This document shows, in pieces, positions 50,186 to 63,330 of a stretch of 64,000 nucleotides of DNA. Position numbers and translations under genes: made by a program. The stretch's first letter is position 1; each line of letters begins with the position of its first letter. The stretch comes from Pontederia crassipes. Its lineage: Eukaryota > Streptophyta > Magnoliopsida > Commelinales > Pontederiaceae. Location: contig CM060187.1 of assembly GCA_030549335.1 (NCBI GenBank), positions 1,240,001 to 1,304,000 on the forward strand, given 5' to 3'. The notes under the pieces were generated by a model. It saw only the letters and a list, made by a program, of their open reading frames with translations. It searched no databases and was not told the origin of the DNA.

Positions 50186-51602
50186 AGAAAAAATTACATC
50201 AAATGTCATTCAACTTTATTCTGTAACACTAATGCCCTCCATCTTTTAACTCATTTCATCCGGTGCCCTCTTTCTCTGCTATAGCTCAATCTCCCGATCG
50301 TGGAGCTTACGTGGCGCAGATATGATGCTGACAGGACATCTCTCCCATCCAAGTACACCAATGTTGAGGGGGCCCAGAATAATATGTAAAATAAAAAATA
50401 ATGGTGTTGATGTGCAAGCTCGAACCCAATACCTCATCAATAGTCACAATGTGGTATAACCACCAAGCCAAAGTATACTAGGGCTGAGCAAACTCGGGAC
50501 CGGGTGTGGGTCTCAGCGGACTCGGTCCCAACCCGAATTATGCCGAGTCAAAATTTTTTTGACCTGGCACCAGACCCGGACCCGGTCGGATCTGATTTTA
50601 GGTTAGACCCGGCAATCCGGAAATGTCACCAGATTTGCGGCCGAGAATGGATAGCTCACCTGGGGTCGATCTGATGCCAGGCGCCCAGATCGGCCGCCAG
50701 GCGCCCGGATCGACTGCCAGCGGCCAGATCTGGCGCCTGGCGGCCGGATCTAGCCGCCAGTGGCCGATCCGGCTGCCAGGCGACCAGAGGAGAGAGAGAG
50801 GGAGGGCGGCCGGAGTCGAGAGGTTCGTCGGAGTCTCCGCCGCCATGAGAGAGAGGGAGAGGGCATCAGGCGAGACCGCAAGGCGTGAAAGAGATGGGAG
50901 AGAGAAAGAGAGGTGTGAAATGAAAGGAAAGAATGTGAGTGGAGTTTATATAGTAAATAATAAATTGGGTCGGGTATCTGCACTGCAGACCCGGTCCCGA
51001 CCCGAAACCCGATGGATTTTTTACCTATTAGACTCGGTCCGGATCTTATCCGGCCCGGGTCGGTTGCGGTCCGAGTCGACCCGGACTGTGCTCAATCCTA
51101 AAGTATACATTCTATATTATAAGCATATAAAATATATTTGAGGGGGGCCAATTATCGTAAAACATATATATTAACATATAATGTTAATAAATTTTCAAAA
51201 AATTAGAAGGGGGGCCTAACCTCTACTTGGGTCCGCTCCTGTCCCCCTTCCTGCGCACCGACGAGGAGAAGGTGGGAGCCCTCCCCCCCTCTCTCCACGA
51301 CCTTGCCAGCGAGCGAGGTCGTAGCGGAGGTCCCCCGGCATGCGCTCTCCTCCGGCGATCATTTTTTATATTTTTAATTATTTTTAAAATTTTTAATATT
51401 ATCATATCAGCGTGAAGAGGAAAGAATATGAGCATCATATTTGCACCACGTCAGCTCCGCGACCGAGCGACGGACTACAACAGGTAAAGAGAACACCGGG
51501 TGAAACGAGTTAAAAAATGAAGATCATTGATGTTACAAAATAAAATTGGAGGACGTCGATGAACAAATCTTAAAATTGAGAATATTTGGTGTAATTTTTT
51601 CT
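50186..51602. mobile_element. Mutator-like non-autonomous element with long inverted repeats
   Basis: The termini AGAAAAAATTACATCAAATG and CATTTGGTGTAATTTTTTCT-like sequence are inverted. The similarity extends inward roughly 170-210 bp on each side, including TTTAACTC-TTTCA-CCGGTG and GTGGAGCTTACGTGGCGCA. The flanks CTAGTGCT (50178-50185 and 51603-51610), extendable to CTAGTGCTA, form an 8-9-bp target duplication, which with the long inverted repeats fits a MULE. Its interior is interrupted by a nested hAT MITE (50479-51100). Confidence 0.85.
50479..51100. mobile_element. hAT MITE nested inside the Mutator-like element, perfect 8-bp TSD
   Basis: The ends TAGGGCTGAGCAAA and TGTGCTCAATCCTA are inverted with few mismatches. 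AAGTATAC occurs on both sides (50471-50478 and 51101-51108), exactly. Both arms carry ACCCGGTC/GACCCGG motifs. The core holds GGCCAGATCTGGC-rich sequence and a GAGAGAGAGGGAGGG tract. The 172-codon open frame across it (50623-51141) runs past the element's end and has no domain, so I do not call it a gene. Confidence 0.95.
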
Positions 51603-51611
51603 CTAGTGCTA

Positions 51612-52405
51612 ACACGAAAGTAATGCAATCCGATGACCTAATTTCCACTTTTTTCCATTATCTAGTTACATTTGCACCGTTATAGAATATTTGGCTGACA
51701 TTTCACTACCCAAAAGTTGGAGTCCCAACATAACTTTTAACTTTTTTCAATTGCCCCTCTTTCTATATATTCCAAAATGATCAAAGTGTTCAAACTTCCA
51801 CCCACCTATCACATACCCATCAATTGGACTAACTAATTATTAATAAATATGTGAGAAACATTGCTTCTTTAATTTATGTCATGCATTACTTTTTTAAATC
51901 GTTGGGTGAACAAAAAATATAAATTTTGAATTTTGATTCTTCTCGTCAAGTCCCCAAGGGCAAACAACACAAGTGACGAAGCATACAAAAGAAAAAGGAA
52001 GAAATGATAATACCCAAAAATTAAAGAAAAATAAAAAAAATAGGACCTGATCGCTGATCCTAATATATGATATTTTTGGAAAGCATACACGATGTTCTAT
52101 AAATATGATTTGATTAATTAGATGAGGGCTGAGTAGAGCCTATGGAAATTGGAGATGTTGCTAATACCAATGTAAAATCCTATGTATCTTACAGCTCACG
52201 AAGCAGCTGCGTATACACATCCAAAGATCTCCCACCAAACAAATTTTATTTATTTATTTATTTAAAAAAAATAAATCTAATTAAAAAATATTTATCCGTA
52301 CATCTCAGCCATGAAATAGCCCAATGGAAGATAAAATTTTATTTTTATAGTAGGTCGACGAATGGTTACTTAATTACTGAACTTTTTTATTTTGATAAAA
52401 AAATA
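51612..52405. other. AT-rich spacer
   Basis: No gene or element end recognised between the Mutator-like element and the next MITE. Confidence 0.5.
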
Positions 52406-52747
52406 AGGGTTGATTTCTTAAGCCTTTCATATAGTAATTTTTCACGTGTGTTCTTAATATATGAACTTATCGTAGCGTTTCTGAACTATTTCGTAATTTT
52501 AACTTTATTTTATAATTTATTAAATAAATATTTTTTTCTCCCACGACTTGAAATAAAAATTCAATTTTTTTTCGTTGAGGACAATTTAATCATTTAATAA
52601 ATGAAAAGATAAAAATAATGAAAAAGTTAATGGAATATGATGAATAGATTAAAATAAAAATCACGGCATAGTTTGTGGGAGCGCTACGATAAGTTCATAT
52701 ATTCGGATGAAATAATCAGTTCAAAAGAGGTTTAAGAAATTTACTCA
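52406..52747. mobile_element. MITE family member 2 (relative of 31167-31569)
   Basis: It starts AGGGTTGATTTCTTAAGC and ends GAGGTTTAAGAAATTTACTC, matching the copy at 31167-31569 in order and sense. Shared internal phrases include ATATATGAACTTA(C/T)CGT, TTTAGTCATTTAA-type motifs, AATATGAT and GATAAGTTCATATATT. It is shorter and more diverged than the first copy. Flanks are A-rich, so the target duplication cannot be judged. Confidence 0.8.
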
Positions 52748-53500
52748 AAAAAAAAAACAAATTATAACTACAATTTCCTAACGACTTAGCATTGAAATGG
52801 AATGGAAAATCAATAATTTCTGACTTTCAGCTCTAGAAGATTTACAGAACGGTTAGTATCTGATTAATATGATTGGAGATTCAATTCACAAGGGTCAAGG
52901 CTCTATGTTGATCAAATATGGATCATACTCGAACAATTCAAAAAATTAAAAAAAAAAATAATAGCTAGAAAATAGCAGGAATCAAACCTCCTCGGGCATC
53001 CCCTCTCTCCTTGCATTTGTTTACCGGTTGGTGCATGCAGCTCTCAAGCCAAGGAGAGAGAAAGCGGAGAGAGACAAATAGATGGATGCGAAGCACTAAG
53101 AAGAGCATCCACGTTCTGCTAACCCTATTTATGTCTTCTATTCATTTGTTTAATCTCACTTCATCAACTATTTAAATCGCTAGTTAGGGGGGAAAATAGT
53201 TAATAGACATGTTTTTTTTATCTGTTCATGAGTTAGTATAGTAGGTATAGATACGAAACAATTCAAATATGAAATAATCTATTCTTATTACATTAGAGCT
53301 TTATAATTTGATATGACGTAAAATTTAGAAGAAAAAAAATATATATATCTGCAATTTTGGAGTTCAAAGTAAAAGAATTAAATTGATCATTAAAATAAAA
53401 ACACAAAAGCATATGAGCTCTAAACAATTGAAGAGGACACAATATATGTCCAATTTGACTACGTGGATGCATGCATACGTGGAATAACTCGCTCAAATTC
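52748..53500. other. Spacer upstream of the PLATZ gene
   Basis: No coding domain recognised. The part nearest 53500 would be the distal promoter of the PLATZ gene. Confidence 0.45.
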
Positions 53501-53555
53501 GTATAATTTTGTGCTCCTCCTCCTCCTCCTCCTCCTCCATGTGCCCTTGTTCCCA

Positions 53556-53565
53556 TATATAAATA
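53556..53565 (+). promoter_or_regulatory. TATA box of the PLATZ gene, with a (CTC)n tract just upstream
   Basis: TATATAAATA lies 109 bp before the ATG at 53674. A TCC/CTC run at 53517-53539 precedes it, a pyrimidine-rich feature common in plant core promoters. Confidence 0.75.
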
Positions 53566-53673
53566 CTCCACAATTCCAATCACTCTGAACCCATCCATCT
53601 TTGCAACACTTCACAGTGCAATTTCTTCCGCTCAGATCAATTCACAGTGCCATCTCTACACCTTGCAGTGATC

Positions 53674-54677
53674 ATGGTAAAAAAAAAAAAAGTTTCCTTG
53701 TTTCTTCTGCGTTTTACTTGCAGGACTATATATGATCTGTTGCATGGCCAATCTGACAAGAAGAAAGCTGAATTGTTCAGGCAACAATCTGGAAGCCCGC
53801 ATGGCTGGATGCGCTCAACTCGCAGCGGTTCTTCGTCGGCTGCTCGGCGCACGAGAGCGTGAAGAAGAACGAGAAGAACATATGCTGCCTGGACTGCTGC
53901 ACCAGCATCTGCCCCCACTGCGTGCCCGCACATCGCTGCCACAGGCTGCTGCAGGTCCGGCGATACGTCTACCACGACGTCGTCAGGATGGAGGACCTCG
54001 AGAGGCTCATCGACTGCTCAAACGTTCAGGTGGGTATCAGGGAGTAGGAGGCAGAAAACATGCCCATGGCCATGGATGGCTTATATATATCTCTGATCGC
54101 TTCCTTAAAAACTTGTGCAGTCGTACACCATTAACAGCTCCAAGGTCGTGTTCCTCAAGAAGAGGCCTCAGAACAGGCAGTTCAAAGGATCGGGGAACAT
54201 ATGCACCTCCTGCGACAGATGCCTCCAGGAGCCATACATCCACTGCTCTCTTGCTTGCAAGGTAATAGGACCCGATTCCTGCTACACATTTTGTTCTGTA
54301 GAGGTGTCAGCAAAATTACAATGTCTAACAGTTCGTTTTCAACACAGGTGGATTATGTGTTGACGCAGAAGAAAGGCCTCTCGCCATACCTGAGAACATG
54401 CAAGACTCTGCAACTGAGTCCGGACTTCTTCGTTCCTCATGATGTGGAAGAAGAGACCACCAACTCCACCATCCTGGAAGGCGACGAGGACCACGTTGGA
54501 TCATCGGACTCCGAGAATTTGAGCATGCGGCCGTACGTCGAGATGGCGGCGGCCACCCGCAGGAAGAGGAGCGGGCTCTACATCTGTGGGAGGTCATCGA
54601 GCAGGGTCTCCGACGAGGATATGGCCACGAACATAAACAGAAGAAAGGGCATTCCACAAAGATCTCCTCTGTGCTAG
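53674..54677 (+). CDS. PLATZ-family zinc-binding transcription factor
   Basis: Four exons can be read: 53674-53676 (ATG only), 53781-54029, 54121-54261 and 54348-54677, all GT-AG and all phase 0, giving 240 residues. The protein opens MATIWKPAWLDALNSQRFF and carries the PLATZ zinc-binding pattern: CSAHE..., NICCLDCCTSICPHC, AHRCHRLLQVRRYVYHDVV, then KRPQNRQFKGSGNICTSCDR and HCSLACKVDY. The C-terminus is Ser/Glu-rich (DDE-type acid run) and ends RKGIPQRSPLC. PLATZ proteins are plant-specific nuclear factors that bind A/T-rich DNA. The single-codon first exon is inferred: the ATG is followed directly by GTAAAA, and an in-frame stop bars reading back from exon 2 beyond the TTGTTCAG acceptor. Exons are GC-rich with intact frame, so the gene is probably functional. 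Confidence 0.93.
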
Positions 54678-57590
54678 CTGAAGAGCTGACGATGAACTTG
54701 ACCTGTCTGCTTCATTCTTCCTGTTTCCTTCCTTCCTTCTCAGCTTTCCTTTTTCTTTGTTCTCTCTTAAAAATAGTTTTCCATGGTGTCATGTGACCCC
54801 AACTCGCCAGCTTTCCATGTAAATCTTCTCATAAATGCTCTTTGTGGTCAACTCTTTTAATTTTGGACTTAGACACAGAGTTTGTTTCGGAGAGATCGAG
54901 AAACTGGCACTGCTGCTGCCACTGAAATCAAATATTTGACGCAAACACAAGAACATGCGTGCAGCAAACAATTGCTTCTGACTATGCATCTCAAATAACA
55001 GTATCTCTGTAAAATCTCTCCTTAAACTTACACAAAATGTACAAGATCAGGCGACTGGTTGCAGGTTTTCTGCTCTGAACGTGTTGCTATCACTCATTAT
55101 CCCAAGTGAGGGCAGCTTACATTTCTTAATGAACTCCCTGTGAACCAAACCAGTATCACTGCAAAGACAGATGCAGAAGCACTGAAACAAAGAAGGAAAG
55201 GAGTGCATCAAGAGCACGCACACACGAATGGCACCAAAAGCATTTGGACCATGTAATTAATTTTGTTTCAGTAGTATTGGAATCCTGGATGACCACCCGC
55301 TTCGTTCCTTCAAGCACACAAACAAAAACAAAAAAGGACATTTCAGCATCTGAGGATCGAGTTGACTCTTGACCAGAACTTGACAACTTTTTGGGGGAGC
55401 TCACTAGCTGCACTATTTGATCTGCTAATAAGATCAAATATCATGAATTTCTAGTGAATCATATAAATAATGTAGCTCATAGCAGCAAACAAAATGGCTG
55501 AGCCTTTTTCCTTTCTTCATTCCACTTGGTCAAAGTAACAGTCCAGGAACACAGTCGGCAGCTATGCATATCATAAGTTTTATTATTAAGATAAAATCAT
55601 ATACTCAGAACCTAGCACATAGTTATCACAACCCAATTGGATTCGGACAGGTCTGTGTAAAATATCAGGAGGTTGTACGTGCTAGTTGTGTTTACTGAAT
55701 ATATGATAGTAAGGGGAAGAGAACAGATAAGACAAGGTGATTAGGCACTTAATTAATCTGAGCTAATGGAGTTTAATGAACAAAGACGTGATGGGTAATC
55801 AAGATAGAGGTTAGGTGGTAGATTTCTTTTACCTTTTCCCCGGGGAAACTCTAGCAATAGTGAGAGACTAGGATGATAATTTTGATTCTGTCTAGATACT
55901 TGTGGACATTTCTTCACCTCAGAACTTGTGGACATGTGATTCCGCAGAGCTGCAGAGCTTGGACTTACACTCGTCCACGTAGCGACTGAATTAACACAAT
56001 TATGTATGCAGTTTCCGATTACTAGATCTATGTCTCCCTACATAATCAAGATTAGACAGGGTTAATGAAGATTCATTAAGTGCACAGCTGACTTCTTTTT
56101 TGACTGTTAGCAAGACTTTCTCATGCCCAATTCAAACTTAAAATCATTGATCTTTATTCATGACGAACATTAACCACCTTTTTTTTTTTGTTTAGACGTC
56201 GGCAAAATATATCTGTTTGTTGCTTAAGCAGAGAAATTAAAATTGAACTAGTCGCATCACAATCTACCTTGTCATTCTTATCAAAGAGAAGAATATAATT
56301 GTCATCCCATCCATCCTTCTTCCTTGTCTAAAGAAAGCACGCATTAAGGGGTTAAACAAAAGCCTGAAATATCATTGTGGTGATATTGTGTAAAAGCAAC
56401 ATGCCATATATATATCTGGTCTGATTAAAAACAGTTTGAATATCAGAATAAATTTCATAGCCATGAAGGTAAACATACAATTCTTTCCTTGAGAAATTTG
56501 ATTCTGCAGATGCTGTCCTTCGTTTCACTGTATCTTATGTTTTGCCATCTGGTGACATTTTTTTATACAAACATTCAAGATTGTATCTTGCCTGTAGCAT
56601 AATTATTAAGATTTCTGGTAGAATCTTACAATTTTGCGCAGATCACTGAAGATCACTTGTAAGATCGTAAGCTCCTACCGATCTTTATCCATAATGGTTG
56701 AAAAAGATATACATTTGAACTTATGACCTATATTTGAAAAGGATACTCAGAGCAAGATATGACCTAAAGTAAATTTCCTCTAATCTCTTATCATGCTACA
56801 GAGCAAAATGAAGAAAGCACCAAACAGGTTAAATTCCAATGGATGGGACTGACGAACACAATAATGTAGCATTCGGTGAAAGAAGAATACTTTTAGACTT
56901 TGCAGCAGACACCAGATTTAGATATGGTTCATGCACAATGTGTTCCTTGAGGTTGATCATTTGATTCGACATTGATATTTACTTTTGGATTAGAGAGTTG
57001 TTTCTCATCCTCTTGACTCAGCTTCAGAAGTGACACTTGGGAAACATGGATACTCCTGTTGCACATGTGAGTCCATTGAGAAAGAAGCACCAACAGCAAA
57101 CTATGCAAGTCTCCTATGTTTTCACTAGTGGCCATCGTAACAGAAGGATCCACCTCAAAAGTTGTAAATGATAGCAAGCGTTTTCACAATGCAAAACACA
57201 CAAACCATATGCAAAAAATGGTTGAATATCTACTGTACCTAAGTAGCCGAGTTCTAGTAATGCTTGTCGGCTTGAGCTCACAGCAGTTTCATTCCTGGTG
57301 TAATGGTGCAGTCGGAATAGACACTTTCACTGGAGGATGCCTTCTTACATTTGTTGCACTTGAATCCGTACCTATAAATTGCTGGCCCAGTTTCAGAATC
57401 AAACAGAATAATATCAATACAATTCAGGAAACTGGACGATACTTATATTTCAATAAACCCTGGGGGTCCTTTTTTTTAAAAGATTTAATGGACGTACCAC
57501 CCTGCTCCCTATATCTACCCCATGCAAGATCAATCGCAAATGAAAAATCACGCAGTTCAATGTAACAAATCGCACGGCTCAACACTATTT
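54678..57590. other. Intergenic region, no recognised gene
   Basis: The first few hundred bases would hold the PLATZ 3' UTR. Further on, minus-strand frames near 57177-56929 (ending NINVESNDQPQGTHCA) and about 57380-57290 (YGFKCNKCKKASSSES) look exon-like with plausible splice signals, but I recognise no family and see stops between them. They could be the tail of an unrecognised gene or a pseudogene. Confidence 0.4.
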
Positions 57591-57606
57591 AAAGCATGTT
57601 CAGTTC
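57591..57606 (+). repeat. SINE target-site duplication, left
   Basis: AAAGCATGTTCAGTTC, exactly repeated at 57788-57803. Confidence 0.95.
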
Positions 57607-57787
57607 AGCCAAGGATTGGTGGCACAATGGAATAGTGGGGTTGTGTTATGTGATCGCTGAGTGCTAGTAGCCCCAAGTTTGATTCTCAGAGTCACCACTT
57701 TGGACAGGATTTATTCATATCGCTCATGTCCGAACACCGAATTAGTCAGGTGTTAGTAGCACTGGACACGGGCGATTTCGACTGAAA
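57607..57787 (+). mobile_element. tRNA-derived SINE, 181 bp
   Basis: An A box, TGGCACAATGG (57620-57630), fits TRGYNNARNNG exactly. A B box, GTTTGATTC (57677-57685), matches GWTCRANNC at eight of nine positions. The element ends ATTTCGACTGAAA with a very short A tail, and a perfect 16-bp duplication (AAAGCATGTTCAGTTC) flanks it. The tRNA-like head followed by an unrelated body is the standard SINE layout. The box match and TSD together make this firm; the SINE family name is not known to me. Confidence 0.92.
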
Positions 57788-57803
57788 AAAGCATGTTCAG
57801 TTC
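57788..57803 (+). repeat. SINE target-site duplication, right
   Basis: AAAGCATGTTCAGTTC, identical to 57591-57606. Confidence 0.95.
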
Positions 57804-58248
57804 CCTTAGTCGTCCCCAAGCTAAAGCCATTATTGCTTCTTCCAAAGCCCTCGATTGTCGCTAGCATATGAAGGTCGGCATCACACGCTCACGGGAGGGA
57901 GACTAAGTCGTCTCATCCCCTGCGGTCGTAACATCTCAAAGTTCACCAATAGATAAGACGAAGCCCTCGCCACCTCGCCCCCTAAACCCTCATTGCATCG
58001 TGGTCATTTCGAGCATCTAAAATTCAACATCGCCTCGCCGGAGGAGGGAGACTAGGTCGCCTTGTCAGTCATCCTCACATGACATCCCGTCGGGCAATGA
58101 ACATGCGAGTTGCGACGAATAGGTGCACAAACGATGACGACGATGAGCAGGAGAATAACGACGCCGAACTAGTCATGTCGAATCATGAGAGAGAACTTTG
58201 AACCGACCGCTTGAATCGAGGATGATTTGCTACAATGAATCATAGGGA
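57804..58248. other. GC-richer spacer before the LTR
   Basis: CGTCG/CGCC-rich stretches with no domain. It may be interior sequence of the element whose LTR begins at 58249, but no polypurine tract is evident. Confidence 0.4.
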
Positions 58249-58980
58249 TGTAACGACCGATAAAAAATTAAGAAGATAAAATAGGGACAAAACGGTCAGA
58301 TGGAGAGATAAAATCCCTATTAAAGTGGGAGGTGATTAAGTAATGGGATTATGGAGATAAAGGGGAGTAAAATTCGGATCTGAGAATAAATCCAAAAAGA
58401 AAACCCTCTCACCCTCCTCATCCGCAAAAATTTACCTCCCCATCATGCTCTCTATCTCTCATATCTCTCTCAAGAAATTACTACGGGATTGCACCTAGTA
58501 AGCAGCAACCAAACGTCACTTTTTCTTCATGCATGTCTCTGTTCAGTGTCATCCCCTCATGGATTATAGCGTTCTCGGCCTTCCTGCAGGATAAGGGCGA
58601 TTGGAGGAGGAGACATCACTGTAGGGCGGTCACAGAGGGGCGCATCATCGATAATTTCAACGAATCAAAGCAAGGATCAAACGCGAAATAATGTGGGTGA
58701 AATCTGAAATCACCTTGCATGACTTTATAGATCTACTCCACACTCTGCTATGATCTAATCATGTTAATGAATGAAAAATATGAAGAAGAAGGTCTAACGA
58801 AATGAATCTATCGACTAATCTAATTTCTAGTTGCATAGTTGTATGATTGATTGCTTGTAGGAATTTGATTGGTATTCTATTTGTTTTGCCTTAATTATTA
58901 CTAGGATGTAGTGGTTAATCTATGATGCTACTTTATAATGGTTGTGTTTAATCTTCATGTTAAAATCGACAGTAAAAACC

Positions 58981-59150
58981 TCGACTTCATGCTCGTGATC
59001 CCGCCTTCACGCTCGTGAACCTTGCATGCACAATCGTGAACCCCACCTTCACACCCGTGAACCCTGCCTGCACGATCGTGAAACCTTGTCTTCACGCCCG
59101 TGTTATTCCGTCGGCACGCTCATGCCATTTCGCATTCACGCCCGTGCTCA
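58981..59150. repeat. Minisatellite of ~21-bp palindromic CACG-n2-CGTG units
   Basis: About eight units of CCTTCACGCTCGTGAACC type follow each other at 20-22-bp spacing. Each has an inverted core such as TTCACGCTCGTGAA, TGCACGATCGTGAA or TTCACGCCCGTG. Confidence 0.88.
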
Positions 59151-59898
59151 ATACTCAGTCAGATAAATTCGACAAAATGCCATATGTCGGTCGATCAATT
59201 GACTGAATCGATCGATCGACCCACCACCACCTCAACCCAAAGTCGGCTAATTAGCTCTCTATATACTTCAGCGACTTTCCGGCCCTATCACTATGTCATC
59301 ACCAAGGATGGTGTAGTGATAGTACGTTACACCAGCCCGCGATCCGCACCAGGGTCAAGGAAAAGAGGGCCCAAGATCCGTATAGGCCCATGGGTTGGCC
59401 TACTGAGTAGCATAGAAAGCGGTCTGGTTTGATGGGACTTAAGTACCACCCTACCAGAAAGCATCTCCGCACTATCCCAGAGAGGTTGACCGACTCCCGG
59501 TTATAACAATTCGAGACAATTCCTCCTATTTTTTATTGCTTGATCTTGATCTGAATGTTAATTGTTCTTGTTTTGATTGATCACGATTATGACTGATTTA
59601 ATGTTATATGATCTCACCATGATCTGTCCCTGATTTAAGATACGGACGTTATGATGATTCACTCCATTATTGGTCCATTAGTCCCACATTATAATAAAGA
59701 ACAAATAACAAGATTCTAAAGTGATTAATATATTAAGATGGAAGATGAATAATGATTTGTCAGTCTATGCCGATCGCTCCCTTGGTCTAGTTTGATCACC
59801 CATTGACCTGTATCATTTCACTCGGCATACCCCAAGAATCTAAAGGCGTCTAAAGTCACCTAATTGTTAAGCATGGTTCAAGATTAAGAAGTATGAAT

Positions 59899-60124
59899 AA
59901 ATAAAGTAAGCATGAATATCAAGTCAAGTTACATTTGTTCTCTATGTCATGATTATGAAGCGTGCTACTGATTTTAAGCTTACCATGTATCTGATCTCAT
60001 TGATTAATGACAAATAAAGTAAGCATGAATATTAAGTCAAATTATCGTTGTTCACTATATCATGATTATGAAGCGTGCTACTGATTTTAAGCTTACCATG
60101 TATCTGATCTCATTGATTAATGAC
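59899..60124. repeat. 113-bp tandem duplication inside the LTR
   Basis: The unit AAATAAAGTAAGCATGAATA... to ...CTCATTGATTAATGAC occurs at 59899-60011 and again at 60012-60124 with only a few differences. Confidence 0.92.
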
Positions 60125-60606
60125 ATTCATTGATCTCTCATATTATGACATATGATAATCTCATGCTCCATTTTCTACTCAAGATAAGTACATCATTCTA
60201 TTTTTTATTTGCACTATTTAAAGTTATGCATTGTATACCTTTATTGGTTTCCCACTAGACTTATGGGAGGACCTCCTCTCTTATATTTGATTAGTAATAG
60301 TGTTGAGTTGATGTGTTGCAACAGAGCTCAGACGACGATAAAGCACATGAACCTCAAGGCTTAGTTATTTATTTTATTTTTCACATTATGAATTGATGTA
60401 GACATTATGATATTATTACTCCGAGACCATGTAGTACTTCTTTGATTATCACAATTTATCATTTTTTGCCTTTTTTTATTTTTCTATCTTTTTTTTGCTG
60501 ACATAATTCTTGACCGAGTATTGATCAATACGATGATCAAAGTCATAGTGTTTGTAGCGTCTTCGAGTTGATCTGATGTGACGCAAATCGATTTGGAGGC
60601 GTTACA

Positions 60607-61075
60607 AAATATTACGGGTAGATCTAATTAGAGGGAGAAGGGTGCTACTGACCCATTAAATCCTTTTTAAAATTGGTGGTGCAAAACAAATTGGAAGTCT
60701 AAGATTTGAGTCTTCATTTGCAGGACCTGAACATCGAGACAGCAGCAGTACATCCATGAAGTATACACGATCAGAAAAAAAACAAGAATCACCAACAGGC
60801 GACTCCATTATTGTGATCCCAACTCCATTGTTGCTCTGTTAAGGATGAACGTGAGGGTTCAGAGAGTAGAGAGAGCAAAAATGAGAGAGAACAAAAACTA
60901 CAAAGGCAAATAAGAAGAGAACGAGGGCACTTTCATCATTTGATAAGATATCCAACGCTTTCCACATTCCTCATCTCAAAACGATCATTAGGGTTTTTGG
61001 TTGACCCTCGCCGCCGCCGCCATTTAATTCTTTCGTCCCGCTCGTCTCTCTCGTGCTCTCACTCAATCGACGGCC
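60607..61075 (+). promoter_or_regulatory. RPS11 upstream region with telo-box
   Basis: TTAGGGTTT (60988-60996) is a telo-box in reverse orientation, a common element in plant ribosomal-protein promoters. A pyrimidine-rich stretch (TTTCGTCCCGCTCGTCTCTC, about 61031-61050) lies just before the ATG, as in leaders of translation-machinery genes. No clear TATA box was found, which also fits this class. Confidence 0.6.

Positions 61076-63330
<2,255 letters not shown>

Larger units (their letters stand above)
58249..60606. repeat. Complete Ty3/gypsy-type LTR, 2.36 kb
   Basis: It begins TGTAACGACC and ends GGAGGCGTTACA, so TGTAACG and CGTTACA form an inverted terminal pair. It contains a palindromic minisatellite (58981-59150), a possible TATA box in CTCTATATACTTC near 59255, and a 113-bp tandem duplication (59899-60124). 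No coding remnant or PBS adjoins it, suggesting a solo LTR. The 5-bp flanks (AGGGA and AAATA) do not match, so solo formation by simple recombination is unproven. Confidence 0.75.

Noticed and set aside
50623-51141. 172-codon plus-strand open frame
   Set aside because: It lies over the GC-rich core of a hAT MITE and continues past the element's end into flanking DNA. Composition (Arg/Gly/Ser) and lack of any domain point to chance.
54201-54677. 158-codon plus-strand frame across PLATZ exons 3-4
   Set aside because: It reads through intron 3. The exon structure 54121-54261 and 54348-54677 keeps the PLATZ frame, and exon 4 alone accounts for its conserved part.
57607-57700. A genuine tRNA gene
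   Set aside because: The A and B boxes are present but no cloverleaf or acceptor stem can be formed, and the 16-bp flanking duplication shows a SINE.
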